DNA from: Allium sativum
Taxonomy: Eukaryota; Streptophyta; Magnoliopsida; Asparagales; Amaryllidaceae
Direction: 5' to 3'
Length of the DNA stretch: 64,000 bases
Assembly: GCA_030737875.1 (NCBI GenBank)
Contig: CM060910.1
Span: 248,900,427 to 248,964,426, forward strand
Position 1 is the stretch's first letter; the number at the start of each line of letters is the position of its first letter. The notes under the pieces are model-generated. The model was not told the DNA's origin. It searched no databases and saw nothing but the letters and a program-made list of their open reading frames with translations. Positions 45,843 to 57,649 of this stretch are shown here, piece by piece. The translations under genes and the position numbers were made by a program.

Positions 45843-46739
45843 TCAGGGTTGCGGGGCAGTGGAACTTCCAACTGATTTGTTAGGGCTTTGCGGCTGTGGG
45901 AGAGCCGGTCCGAAGTGAGCAGCCGCATGTGATGGACCCGCAGCATCAGGACAAGGGGTGAGGTAGTTTGGCCAATCAAATTCCTGATCAACTTCTATAT
46001 CTACCCACTGATCATTCCTCTGGTTCATTGGGGCTTGGTTATCAACATGTATGTCATGGGTGGCTTCCGGAAATAAGCTTGGCAAGGGGGGTAGCTCAGC
46101 AGCTTCTTGTATCATTGCATTAAATCTTTCATCTGAATCCATTTCCCATTCCCATCCGTAATGATGCAAACATGGAACCACCTCTTCCTCCCTATTGCTC
46201 ACAAAAAGAAGTTCAGGCCTTGTCCCAGGATGAGCATGGGTACAGCGCTGAACCTTAATGAAGTAAACCTTGTTATTGATTTGAGCAGCAAAAGTATTTA
46301 TATTGCCAATGCCTTCATAAAATTGCATTTTCAGGTAGAAAGATGTATGGTCATACTGAGACCAGTAACAGTCGTCAATTGCAAGCACACGTCCCATTGG
46401 CTTCATTACTTCTTCAACAGCAGGAACATTACTCTTTAGTAACTCGGGAAAGCCATCAACTTTAGCCCATGATTCCACTTCTAACGCTGGTGAGGGATCA
46501 AATTCTTCGTCAGACCATGATTGCAGGTAAATAGCACCACCAGGTTTTGTAAAAACTTTCAACATTAGGGCATGATCACGAATTCTGTACGATGGGCATG
46601 ATACTAGAAAAGAGTTGTTGGGTATTACCCGTATAGGCCACGAATTATGATTGAGAGCCACCTTAAGAACGTCTTGCACAGCTTCGAAATTCCAATGTCC
46701 CTTAATAACAGTGGCTGTGATGTATAGAGACGAGTCCAT
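45843..46739 (-). CDS. 298-aa ORF carried by the CACTA element, DUF4283-like
   Basis: An intact single frame. Residues ~1-120 have the pattern of the plant DUF4283 domain, found in LINE ORF1 proteins and in captured plant genes. Hydrophobic/aromatic blocks are SYRIRDHALMLKVF and GAIYLQSWSDEEFDPSPALE, then WAKVDGFPELL, and EVMKPMGRVLAIDD matching the typical 'G.vl.iD' step. Residues ~120-190 form another beta-rich stretch (YLKMQFYEGI, KVYFIKVQRC). The C-terminus is acidic, then Pro/Gln/Ser-rich and probably disordered. No zinc knuckle or transposase motif. Its intact frame in a non-autonomous element suggests recent capture or selection. It could be a host gene fragment or a LINE ORF1 relative; the family call is moderate, the ORF itself is clear. 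Confidence 0.6.
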   Translation of the reverse strand: MDSSLYITATVIKGHWNFEAVQDVLKVALNHNSWPIRVIPNNSFLVSCPSYRIRDHALMLKVFTKPGGAIYLQSWSDEEFDPSPALEVESWAKVDGFPELLKSNVPAVEEVMKPMGRVLAIDDCYWSQYDHTSFYLKMQFYEGIGNINTFAAQINNKVYFIKVQRCTHAHPGTRPELLFVSNREEEVVPCLHHYGWEWEMDSDERFNAMIQEAAELPPLPSLFPEATHDIHVDNQAPMNQRNDQWVDIEVDQEFDWPNYLTPCPDAAGPSHAAAHFGPALPQPQSPNKSVGSSTAPQP

Positions 46740-47499
46740 CGTTTTTGTTTCTTTTTGAAATTTCGAAGATTGGGGTTTAGGGGATATGGAGGAGATGATG
46801 TTCTGACGTTGGAAAGGATGTGCGAGGGACCCAATGGATGGTGTCAGGCAGATATGTGAACTGGAAATGCTTGCACAGAAGACGAAGCATACTCAATTCT
46901 ATTTCTGATGAGGTGGCACGTAGTGACCAATGCTGATTGGTCAACTGTTATAATTGTATGCGTAACTCACTAAGATTTATAAGTTAATTAGATGGCCAAA
47001 TGCACAGATGCATGCACACAGCACATATGCACTTATCAAATTAATAACTTGTAAATTCAAATTGCAGGATCTGAAATGACAAGGGAAGATACAGCCTGCA
47101 AGTGGAGGACCTGAAATGACATAGAGATACAGTTTCTGGTTCATGGCATTGCTACTTTGTAGAATGCACACTAATCATATTTATTGGCACTTGTATTGAA
47201 GGTGGTATGTGTTGGCACTTTTACTACTTTTAAATTATGTATTTGATCGTATGTGTTATATATTTGATCGGATGTATTGAAGGCGGTATGTATTGAAGGT
47301 TTGAATGTGATGATGAATGTACCGGATGTGTTTCTTCTATGTAAAAAACTGATATTGCAAAATTTATAATTAAAGCGTTGTATTTGCCTTCTTTTACTGT
47401 TGCATTTGCTTTTTTCCTGATGTCGTGTTTCAAGATAATGGTGTCGCATTCCATAATACAGTGATGTTGCATTACATAAAATAGTAGTAAGTCCACGTG

Positions 47500-47610
47500 G
47501 CACGTAAACGCCACAGCTGACATGGCATGTGACACGTGTGCAGCTAACGTGGAGATCTGACATGTCGTGTGACACGGTGGCAGCTGACATGGAAAGCTGA
47601 CGTGGCCGCC
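47500..47610 (+). repeat. Short repeats near the right end of the CACTA element
   Basis: Three imperfect copies of CAGCTGACATGG or CAGCTAACGTGG followed by TGACACG, spaced about 40 bp. Confidence 0.65.
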
Positions 47611-47855
47611 GCTATCGTGACCTGGTACCCAGGATCTAACTAATTTTCAAGCAACGCTGAATAATGTTGCATTATGTACAATTAGTGTTGCATTACGTCT
47701 ATAACGAAACACTTTCTTTCTGTGGCAGTAGATGTGCTAAAGCGTTGCCTTAGATGGCTAATGCAACGGCCGCGGATGCCACGCCCCCCTGGTGTTGCCT
47801 ATTTGAAAAAAGGCGCTACTGCAACGCTTTTTTGATCTACTGCCATAGTAAAATT

Positions 47856-47885
47856 GTGTCGAATATGCCCACTTTTGTAGTAGTG
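47856..47885 (-). repeat. Right TIR of the CACTA element
   Basis: Exact reverse complement of 44277-44306, followed by the CCG duplication. Confidence 0.95.
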
Positions 47886-48759
47886 CCGCTTTATATGTTT
47901 AACACCTATAAAGAAGTATAACACTAATACACCAGAAATAATAAACCTATGGATGTAGAAATCAGGCTCCCTATTTCCTACTTTTCCCTTCTCTTTCACT
48001 TCTTCCCATCAACAAACTTTGCAAATCTTTATACAAAGGATAGGTTTTCAACAATATTTGGACCATGCGCAAGCCTATACACCCTAGTCTAACCTAAGGG
48101 ATTCAGTAGCTATTGAATAGAAAAAGACTGTTGTGATGCCCCTTTTAGAGGACCAAGCCAATGTAGTTGTTTTTCCTTCTCTTATCCTATATCAAAATGC
48201 TTGTCAGTACATTACAATTATTGCATCCATTTCATCTATAATTAAATGTTATCCAATACTACCAATGTAAACACTGACATTGATGCAATTCATGCAATCG
48301 CTACACAAATGCAATCGAATAAAAGCAAAAAATAATACCTTACTCGTCTATCAAAAGATATCACCATATGCGGTAACACATAATTTAAAAATATATTTAT
48401 CAAACACAAACGATGTCCAATGACAATTCCCACTTATAAAATAAGAAGGTAATGACATAAACATACATAATTACTAATTATTGATTAATAATAATACACC
48501 ATCAATGTAAGCATAAATCATCCAGTTTATGCTAATCATTCCAAAATAATGGCACAATAATCAACATTAGGGAGCATGTACTAATCCAACCATTACTAGA
48601 AATATAACATCCATTATCAAATAACCATTGTTAATTACACATCAGTTAGTAATAAAATAGGAAAACATCACATTTCATCCTCAATGATCTGAAAAGGTTG
48701 GTGTGTACGGCTTAAGCAGGACCTATATTGATATAGAGGAAACTAGATGCTATACTAAC
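47886..48759. other. Unassigned AT-rich sequence
   Basis: No recognizable gene or repeat. The junction with the copia LTR to its right is not sharply visible. Confidence 0.4.
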
Positions 48760-49774
48760 TAGTTGATATACAATGCAGATAAATAAGAACTGATATGATA
48801 TATCACAAGTAGATAAAAGCAATAAGTAAAGTAAAGTGACACCTGGAATTTTATACTGGTTCGGACTTCCTGCCTTACGTCCAGTCCCGAAGCTCCTCTT
48901 CGGAATCCACTATCACACACTCTCTTAACCCGGAGGAATAGGTTAGTACACCCGAGCCCCAACAAGGATGCCTCTCGCCTGAGAAACTACATAAGACTTC
49001 AACAATTACAAGTGTTTTGACTTCTACTTTGTGTTCTTTGATCAACACGGATAGTCAACAGTTTTGGTACACCCTTCCTATAATCTTATTGTCGAGTATT
49101 TAAATGTTTGCGAAGATTGAAGAAAGTTAGTTGCTTGTCAAATCAAGATATGAGAAGTGTTATCAAGGATTCAACAAGTTACTTGAATTGAGAGAGCTTT
49201 TGTTTATAAAGTATATAGAAGTTTATATCAGAAAATAGAGAGAATATAATCAGAATTGGTGATTTGGAAAAACACGTTTGAAGTGTTTATATAATAGTAG
49301 AAAGGTAGCAATTCTTCATGAAGAGTTTTAACCAAAAGAAGTTTCCATTTCCTTTAAGAATTTAAGAGATTTCTCTTCATGAATAGAGGCAACCTTTCAG
49401 AAAAGTATTTGCTGCTTTGAATTAGTAGACTGGTTAAAAATCATCAGTTGGTTGGTTAAAGTAGACTTTAAATCGTTCGAATAAAAACTTTTCAAAACTA
49501 GCCGTTATATACAAAAACTCTTAGACTAGTCGACTGGTCATTTATCTACCAATCGACTAGTAGAGCTGTTTTTGTACATTCATGGATTTTAAAGCCATTT
49601 AAATATATATATATATATATTGTTTTGTGTATTCGTGTTATACTTGAGGATAGATTTTAACATAATTCTAATATGACTCAATGTGTGTGTATATATATAA
49701 TTAACCTTATCTCTATGACATGATTCCTATTGCAACTTCTTTTGTTGGCATTAATCAAAATCTTGATATCAACA
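48760..49774 (-). repeat. 3' LTR of the copia element
   Basis: Minus strand, starts TGTTGATATCAAGA at 49774 just after the PPT. The left end is approximate (no clear CA terminus or duplication seen between 48690 and 48770). Contains a GGTGTCACTTTACTTTAC region, GAACCAGTATAAAA near 48860 and CCAATCGACTAGTAG direct repeats near 49530-49560. Confidence 0.65.
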
Positions 49775-49788
49775 TTCTCCCCCCTTTT
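49775..49788 (-). other. Polypurine tract of the copia element
   Basis: Minus-strand AAAAGGGGGGAGAA abutting TGTTGATATC. A second purine tract (GACAAAGGGGGAGA, about 49991-50005) lies upstream, as is common in SIRE-type elements. Confidence 0.85.
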
Positions 49789-50071
49789 GATTAATGACAA
49801 CATATCTGATTTTCTCCCCTAAGTATTTGCTCCCCTTGAGTTTCTGCAACATTTTGTTAGTTTGATAAATTTATAATCATACCATCCTGATTCCTGCAAT
49901 AAAATGTTAGCACATATATTATCAATAAATTAAATATTAAAAGCATAGATTATATATAATTTATATATATTCAATGATTAGAAAATATTTCTCCCCCTTT
50001 GTCATCGATTAAAAAGTAATTAATTATAATGAGCACAAAGTAATTGAATAACATTTTAGAGATCTTTGAAA

Positions 50072-51462
50072 GATACAATTCCTAGTTCTCATCGGAGTCT
50101 TATAAAAGAGTTCTCTAGAAGGGGTTTAGTAAAGATATCAGCAATTTGATTTTCTGAGTTCACAAATTCTAAATCAATCATTTGTTTTTCAATATTGTCT
50201 CTCAAGAAATGATGTTTGATATCAATGTGTTAAGTTCTGGAATGGTTTACCAGGTTCTTAGATAAATTTATTGCGCTTGTATTATCATAATAAATTGTGG
50301 AATTAGACAAATTTATGTTGAAATCCTTTAGTGTTTGCTGTATATATATTACTAGAGCACAGGCTAGTGCAACAGATATGTATTCAGCTTCGCATATTGA
50401 TAGTGAAACACAATTTTATTTCTTGTTGAGCCAAGATATAAGTGATTTATCGATAAGGTGACATGTTCGGCTTGTACTCTTATGATCCGTCCGTGATCCT
50501 CCAAAATCAATATCATTATCTGAAACTAATTCAAAGTAACAGTCTTTCGGATAGAAAAGTCCAAAATCTTTAGTACTACTAAGATAACATAATATACGTT
50601 TAACTGCTTTCAAATGTGATTCATTTGGATTAGCTTGAAAACGAGCACATAAGAAAACACTCATCATAATATCCAGTCTACTTGCAGTTAAATACAAAAG
50701 TGAATCTATCATGCTTCGATATAACTTTTGATCGACACTTTTACCATTTTCATCTTTATCTAAATGTGTCGTCGTACTCATTGGTGTTGGTTCAGTTGAC
50801 ATGTTTATATTCCAAAACGCTTTATTATATTAGTACATTATTTTTCTTGATTAATGAAAATTCCATCTGACAATTTCTTAATTTGTAAACCAGGAAAGTA
50901 AGATAGTTCTCCCATATGTGACATTTCAAATTCATTGGTCATTATTTTTGAAAATTCTAGACATAATTGATCATTCGTTGATCCAAAGATAATGTCATCT
51001 ACATATATCTGCATTATTACATTATTAGAATATCTTTATTATCTTTCTTGATAAAAAGTGTTTGATCAACCTTTCCAATTTGAAATCCTAAATCTAATAA
51101 ATAAGTTTTGATTGTTCATATCAAACACGAGGTGCTTGTTTCAAACCATATAATGCCTTTTTCAGTTTAAAAACATGATCAGGATATTTTTCATGAGAAA
51201 ATAGTGGAGGTTGATCAACATATACTTGTTCCTTAATATAACCATTCAAGACAGTGCTTTTACCGTCCATCTGATATAGTTTAAAGTTACAATAACAAGT
51301 GTATGCTAATAGGATTCGAATTGCTTCTAGCCGTGCAACTAGAGCAAAAGTTTCTTCATAGTCTATGCCTTGTTCTTGATTGTAATCTTGTGCAACAAAT
51401 CTAGTTTTATTTGTTCATATTGATAATGACGAAGTTCATCTATATTATCTTTTGTTGATAAA
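50072..51462 (-). pseudogene. Copia pol fragment: RT and RNase H with frameshifts and stops
   Basis: On the minus strand, 51420-51120 encodes DYNQEQGIDYEETFALVARL, EAIRILLAYT, QMDGKSTVLNGYIKEQVYV and KKALYGLKQAPR, which are core copia RT motifs. Near 51000 comes the catalytic block IYVDDIIFGSTNDQL, then GLQIKK. A 128-codon open stretch at 50802-50416 reads KLYRSMIDSLLYLTASRLDI, then LCYLSSTKDFGLFY and DNDIDFGGSRTDHKSTS. It ends at a stop after SWLNKK. Reading on gives AEYISVALACA, IYYDNTSAINLSKN and IADIFTKPL (end of RNase H). The upstream integrase is outside the window. Degenerate, not functional. Confidence 0.9.
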
Positions 51463-52496
51463 TGTAATGACCCCCATTGGCAGAGGTATTATAATTAATT
51501 TATTTAATTATATTATAGTGAATTAAGTGGTCGTGGAATTAAATAATGGTGAATATTTAATTAAAATAATAAATTAAATAATATATATTTAATTCTGAAA
51601 TAACCAGAATTGGCTGAAATGGCGATATGGTGTGAACTGGATCATCTGTGATATTTAATTCAGCTTAGAATTGAATTTGAATAATGACAGTTTGAACGTA
51701 TAATTATATTATAATTAAAAGCGAGCTTGAAATGGTGCTGCAGTTCGTAATTTGGCAATTTGAACTTCAACTGGATGTACAGGATTCGTTTTAAGCTGGA
51801 TTTCTATGAAACAAGAAACGTGTGGAGCTGGTGAAGTATATCTTTCTAGTGGATGAGAAAAATCGAGATTTCATTGTATAGATTTTAATTTACGTCCAAA
51901 TCAAGTTTTAGAAAAGTCGCTGTGGAATTCCTTTATAATTTATAAAGGAATTTCAATATAAATCGAATATCGGGTTGACCCAGATTTGAAATATCAAGTT
52001 AGAAATCCATATAGGAATATTCTAGAGCTGTATGGTATTCCATTGTGAATATAGATGATAATATTTATTTTTAAATATTTAATTTAATTATATTTAAATA
52101 TATTTATATAATTAAATGGGTCATCCAGAGCTTTAAAAATAACCACTTTTGCAAACGAAGTCGGAATTCGACGAAACTAATTTTGTTGGATCCGCAATGT
52201 CAAATAGTTGTTAGATTTCCGGTTTCGTGATTTTTAGAGTCACTGTGTGGTCGTATGGATTTTTAGAGTGAGAAACAGTCAGTATTTCGACGGTTAAAAA
52301 TACGTTGTGTGAGCATACAAAGTCGGAATTCGACGAAACCAGTTTCGTTGGGACCGTAATGTCGAACTGAAGCTGCTTGTCCAGTTTGGTGATTTTTGGG
52401 TATCATATGTGATCACAGGAATTTTAGAGGGGGGATAAAAATAGCGGTTGCTTATAATTTAATATAATATTGAATATAAAAATAATATTTTTTTCC

Positions 52497-52505
52497 TATA
52501 AATAA
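52497..52505 (+). promoter_or_regulatory. TATA box of E LTR
   Basis: TATAAATAA preceded by a T-rich stretch. The copy in the 3' LTR is at 61061-61069. Confidence 0.65.
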
Positions 52506-53929
52506 TCCTTAACTTTAAAACCTAATTCCCATTCTCATCCCTCTTGGTCAACAGACAAAAGGCGCCGTTGTTTTCCTTTCAGTAAAAGGATTTCAATCCT
52601 CTTCAGAATTCAAAACAAAATCCAAATTAATTCTTATAAATCCCAAAAGTTATATAGATGGAATCGGTGTGTGAAAAGCTTCAAATTGGTAGTCTCGTTC
52701 ATAAGTGTGATTCAAGTTTTGGTAATTTGATTCCTTACAGCGAAGGGAAAACATCACCTAGGGCTTCAGCTCCTCGATATTCTGATGGAGTTTTAGACTA
52801 ATTGAAGGTGGCATGGTATTCATGAAAGGAAGTGACACAGACTAGTGGATTTTGATGGAATTCGACACTATAAAGTGTCGATCATTGTGCAGCAGGCATA
52901 CGGGAGGATCTGAAAAGGGCAAGATGAATGGTGCGTTCTAGTTTGGAGTTGGTAGGATGGAATGGTAGAGTGTTCGGAGAGGAGGTCGTTGGTGTTTTTG
53001 GTTAAGCGAACGGTGGTGCAAATGATGAGGTATAGGGGCTACATGGTGCGGTAATGGCCACGATTCACCATTTGGTTCGAGACTGTGCAGGGAGGAGAGA
53101 AAAGGTATAATGTGGTTTTGGTTCAAAGGGGTTGACGTGGGCTGAAATGAAGTGGGTAAGGCCCAATTATTTAATTGAAATGAAGTTAGTTTTTAATTTA
53201 AATTTGTATAACTTGTGTAAGTCATATCTTTGTCATACAGTGTCTGTTTTACGAACGGTCAGATCCGTTAGGATCGTATGGACGGACACTACCCAATGGA
53301 ACTGACTGAGAGTGGAGTGGAGCACATTTGAATTTACGGCGAATTAAATTGTTTGATTCAAATCAAATAACAGTTTATCGTTCTTTAACGATGAACGACC
53401 AATGTGAGTAAATCTCACCAACTCTGAACTGTTTATAATTTCATGTTGTATTTTTAGAACTGTTAAATATTGGCTGATTAACTGTGTGTTGACTATTTGA
53501 TTGAACTGTTAGTCAGTTAGTTGAATTTCTATATTGATTCTGTTTAACAGAATATATCATATGGAACTGAAAGTGATGTTGATTTTATATTGTATAACAT
53601 CTGTGGATGCAGGGAGGCAGGTTGGAGGAATCCAACTGGATTCCTCAACATTTATTTTACTGTGATTCATATATTGTAATATATGATGTGATATATAACC
53701 TATTGTCGATTATATGTGTTTGAACGATATTGGTCATCGTGATTTGATGTGTTAAATACCATAACATACCAGAATGGTGAAAAGATAATTTTCAAAATGA
53801 ATATTGAAAATAGATTATGTATAAAATCAGAGGATTTTATAAAAGAGAATATTTATAAATAGAAATTTATTTATAAATGGATTTTTATAAATAGAAAATA
53901 CCTAGAAATAAAACCTTAAAGGAATTATT

Positions 53930-54420
53930 TGCAAACCATTTGCAAATAGAATAGAAAGAGAAATATTTGTAAAACCTTTACAAATCAAATAGAAAGAGAA
54001 ATATTTGTAAAACCTTTACAAATGAAATCGAATCGGAGATATTTGTAAAGCACTTATAAATAGAAAGATATAGGAAATCATTTATGAAGTGAAGAACCGT
54101 TACTAAAAGTAAATCTTTATAAATGAATAAACATTGTTAAAAGGAAATCTTTCTAAAATGGATAAACGTTATAAAAAGGGACATCTTAATAAATCAATAA
54201 AGTGATCGAATATGGTATTCGAAAGTTAGTTAAATCGAATATGGTATTCGAAGGGAGTGATCGAATATCGTATTCGAAAGTTAGTTAAATCGAATATGGT
54301 ATTCGAAGGGAGTCAATCGAATAAGGTATTCAAAAGTTAGTAAATCGAATATGTTATTCGAAAAGGGGTTAGTCGAGTCGAGTTAGCTGAATAGAGTTAA
54401 ATCGAATATTTTTTATTCGA
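53930..54420 (+). repeat. Small-palindrome arrays in E 5' LTR
   Basis: Two perfect 9-bp stems with 3-nt loops, ATTTGTAAA/TTTACAAAT (53965-53985 and 54003-54023), are followed by imperfect copies. Six to seven TCGAATA/TATTCGA stems with 3-nt loops follow (first at 54206-54222), spaced about 28 bp and separated by AAGTTAGTTAA or AGGGAGTGA. The position between leader and 3' LTR half corresponds to the array in C, but the stem sequences are unrelated. Confidence 0.85.
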
Positions 54421-54800
54421 ATAAGACTTAACCAGTTAGAGTTTATCAGTTAGAGTTAACCAGTTAAAGTAGAGTTAACCAATAGAGTAATTAAATAGAG
54501 TTTATCAGTTAGAGTTATCAGTAAGTGTTAACCAGTTAAAGTAGAGTTAACCAATAGAGTAATTAAATAGAGTTAATCGAATTAGTTATTCGATTAGAGT
54601 TAGTCGAATAAGGAGTTATCGAATTTAGTTTATTCGAATGGAGTTAAAATGAGTTAATCGAATTAGTTATTCGAATAGAGTTAGAAGAAAGGAGTTAATC
54701 GAAGTAGTTAATCCAAAGGAGTTAATCGAAGTTAGTTAATCCAAAGGAGCTAATCGAGTATAGTTATTCGAAAAGAAAGGTTAAGTAAGGAAGTTAGTTA
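54420..54800 (+). repeat. GAGTTAATCGAA-type tandem repeats in E 5' LTR
   Basis: Irregular repeats of AGAGTTAACCAGTTAAAG and GGAGTTAATCGAATTAGTTA, with several TAATCGAATTAGTTATTCGA palindromes. Confidence 0.8.
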
Positions 54801-56095
54801 AAGAAATATAAAGTGAACTTTGTCTATTTCAAAGTTAGAAATGTTGTTCAGTTAAGGTCTGAGAGATAATATTACCCCAACTTGATTGACTCCATTTTCA
54901 ACTAAGAAATGGTTAAGGTTCGATAGTGAAGATTGGTTAAAGGGATTTAGTTAATAAGCGACGGTTTGTTTAAACATCTGTCTAAGTCCAATGAAGGAGT
55001 TTTTGAAATTTTTTCCAACTAAGAACCAAAAATGTTTTCTGATATAGAAAACAATAAATGGAAATGTTTTCCAATGGTAATAACATATATTTTCTAAATT
55101 TAGAAAATAAGAAATGTTGAATATAGGGAAACAGGAGATGAAAAATGAACTAAGGAGATAAATGTTAAATGATGTTTGATCGATATAATTTCCCTTTGGA
55201 AATTATATCGTTGTTTGCACACGTTTTTTTCTTTGATAGTTAACTCACAAACTATCAATGTTTTGACCATTTTGACGTTGTTAATATGGAGAGACCGGTT
55301 GGATTATTATCCAAAGAACCACTCTGTATTGGCATAAGCGTTGCGAATCATATATGCCAAAGGAAATTGAAGACGGAGCTATGCAAGGGCTATCCTGTTT
55401 ATAGAATAGTGCTTTTGGTTCATCCTGTTCCTGGATGACTTGTATGGACGGTTGTCTGACAGAGTATTTCCAGACGATCACGTATATTGATTTCTCCAAC
55501 CATACCAAGAGTGGAAGCGGAGAAGGAAACTTCTTTAAGCTAACACATAATGTATGGTTGAGGACATCAATCGGTGATTTGATGGATTTGACGATGTGGC
55601 ATTGAAAGTGAATCTGGTGTGATGATAAAGCGTAGCTTCTAGCCTCATCAACCGGTAAATGACAGAAATCGGGCAGGCAGCATGGCTAAGTCGGTCGCTC
55701 TGAAGTAGGGTGTATAATCACCTGATCTAGTGTTTCATTTACTTCTAAAAATCTATTGTTGATGCTGTCACATTCGGGAAACGGTTGTTGATCCCAACCG
55801 TTGGTGATATACATTTGATACACTCAAGCGAAATGAGTGGTCGGTCATGTGTGGCCGGGTTGCAAGATGTTCTTATTGAACCCAGTGTATTCCTTTCTAG
55901 AGGTACACTAGCGAAAGGTGATTTCATACCTTGTCATAGTTGGAAATCCATTACCCAATACGTGCTTGCCGTTTTGATTGTATAATATATATGTAGAACG
56001 TGAGATGAAAACGTTTCTGCTAGATCATTATTATATTGTGGTTGATAGACATTATCATAATATCAAAAGGTTTTTGATATAAAGATAATTTGGAT

Positions 56096-56143
56096 TCTCA
56101 TAAGGGGAAAACCCGTTCCGTTATACGGCGTGGTCTTATGAGA
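56096..56143 (+). other. Conserved hairpin near the 3' end of E 5' LTR
   Basis: TCTCATAAG (56096-56104) pairs with CTTATGAGA (56135-56143). The loop contains ACCCGTTCCG and TATACGGCGTGGT, sequences also found next to the equivalent hairpin in C and F. Confidence 0.65.
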
Positions 56144-56618
56144 TATCGTTTACTTGTTCAAACTATTTTAGACTGTTTACTCATACCAGTCCCATGACTG
56201 ACCCGGAGTTTATTTTTCTTTCGTTTTCCCTAAACTCTTGGGTGCCTAAATTTGTACGGGCAGTTAAGTAGTCGGGATTTACAGATATACTGCAAGAGCT
56301 TGGAGCAGGAAGCTTCAGGATTATATAGCTATAGTTATTTCCGCTGTGTTTTAAGTGATGTACTTTGATAATGATATGTATATTCCAGTACAGATTTGTA
56401 TTTCAAAGTTATGTTATGAAATATATTTATTTGTTCTGCTATGAGATTCGTGTTACTCTGATATTGTGTTCTTCTTCTTCTTCTATTCCAAGTTTCTATC
56501 TTATCTATTCTCACCCTCTGTTTTCTTTCTATTAATTTCCTGATTTTCAGTTTAATTTGAGTTTGGACTCGTGTTTTTGGTCAGCTCAAATTGGACCAGA
56601 ATTTTGGGTCATTACAGT

Positions 56619-56630
56619 TGGTATCAGAGC
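56619..56630 (+). other. Primer-binding site of element E (tRNA-iMet)
   Basis: TGGTATCAGAGC, perfect match, two bases after the LTR end. Confidence 0.92.
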
Positions 56631-57649
56631 TTAAGTTAAGTGAATTACCTTGGCTCTGTGGCGTGACTTAGTAGAGATGGGGTTAGTAATACCCTAGATT
56701 GAATTGAGTGTATATATACGAGTTAACGTATTTGTTATTGATATAAAAATTGATTTATATTGTGGAGATTTATTGGTAGAGTTGTTTATGAGTTTTCGTC
56801 GATTAGTTTGATCCACCATATCGGTAAGAGTTTATAAACACTCGAATACGATGGGTCGACATGATATGTTTTGAAAAGAGGGTAAATTAAAATAAGTTTA
56901 CCCAAGGTATATCTTGATATAGAGAAGATATATATATCAAAATTATAATATAGTGGATATATTGGTTGTTATTATAATCAAGTAAGATTATAAATTAAAC
57001 GGTTATGTAAATAATCAATCAGAATTCATATAAGTGAAATACATGAAATCAGATGAGTTAAATCTGAAATTTAAACCAGAAACTAAGTTAAAACTCTGGA
57101 GAATTGGATGAGTGTTGTAAATGGATTTGGATTAAAAGTAAGGAAAATTTAAGATCCTGGGAGATTTTAAATTGTTTTACAAGCAGTGTGAATTATATTT
57201 TGAATTGAATTTCAAAGTGGAAATGTTTAGAAATGGTTTTATAGTGTTGAACTCACTTCGATCACTGGAAAATTGATTTTGATGATGACAGCTGCATCAT
57301 CAGTATTCATTTTCGAATTATAAGTGACGAATTACTACCAGAGATACTGTTTTGAATTTGTTTTGGGAAAGACAAGTTGCGTTGAATTTCAAAATGGGAT
57401 TTATAATATAGAATTTGAATTTTTAAATAGATTTGAAATATTAACTTGTTTTAAAAGAATAAAACGAGAAGTTCCTTTATAAACGAAGTCTATAAATAGT
57501 TCTTTTATAAACGAAGTTTATAAATGAAGTGAAAAGAATTATCATTGGATAATTCAGAAAATAAAAGTGTGAAATTGAAAGGGAAATCTATTTTCCAAAG
57601 GTAGAAATACCGATTTCAAAAGGAATTGAAATCAAGACTTATTTAAAGA

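Larger units (their letters stand above)
44277..47885 (-). mobile_element. Non-autonomous CACTA (En/Spm-type) DNA transposon, 3609 bp
   Basis: Ends are perfect 30-bp inverted repeats starting CACTACTACAAAAGTGGGC (44277-44306 and 47856-47885), flanked by a 3-bp duplication CCG (44274-44276, 47886-47888). Subterminal DNA on both sides has repeated GTTGCATTA or GCAACA motifs (about 44379, 47464, 47666 and 47683), likely transposase-binding sites as in En/Spm. At 3.6 kb there is no room for, and no trace of, a CACTA transposase. The only long ORF is an unrelated minus-strand gene. Confidence 0.93.
48760..51462 (-). mobile_element. Ty1/copia (SIRE/Maximus-like) retrotransposon, 3' part, cut by element E
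   Basis: Minus strand. From right to left: RT and RNase H (pol) up to about 50072, a 3' UTR with two PPT-like purine tracts, the PPT, and a ~1-kb LTR. The pol frame is interrupted at 51462 by element E; the remaining 5' part should lie beyond the window's right edge. Confidence 0.85.
51463..56616 (+). repeat. 5' LTR of element E (5154 bp)
   Basis: U3 carries two TCGGAATTCGACGAAAC motifs (about 52161 and 52323) shared with C. A TATA box is at 52497-52505. Then come a short leader, palindrome arrays (53930-54800), a segment later duplicated in the internal region (54845-55150), a conserved CTCATAAG hairpin (56096-56143), a GTCCCATGACTGACCCGGAG segment homologous to C, and the GGGTCATTACA terminus. 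No coding capacity. Confidence 0.92.

Noticed and set aside
47171..47590. 139-codon minus-strand ORF at the right end of the CACTA element
   Set aside because: Built from subterminal short repeats (TTGAAGG-, GACATGTCGTG-type) with no recognizable domain.
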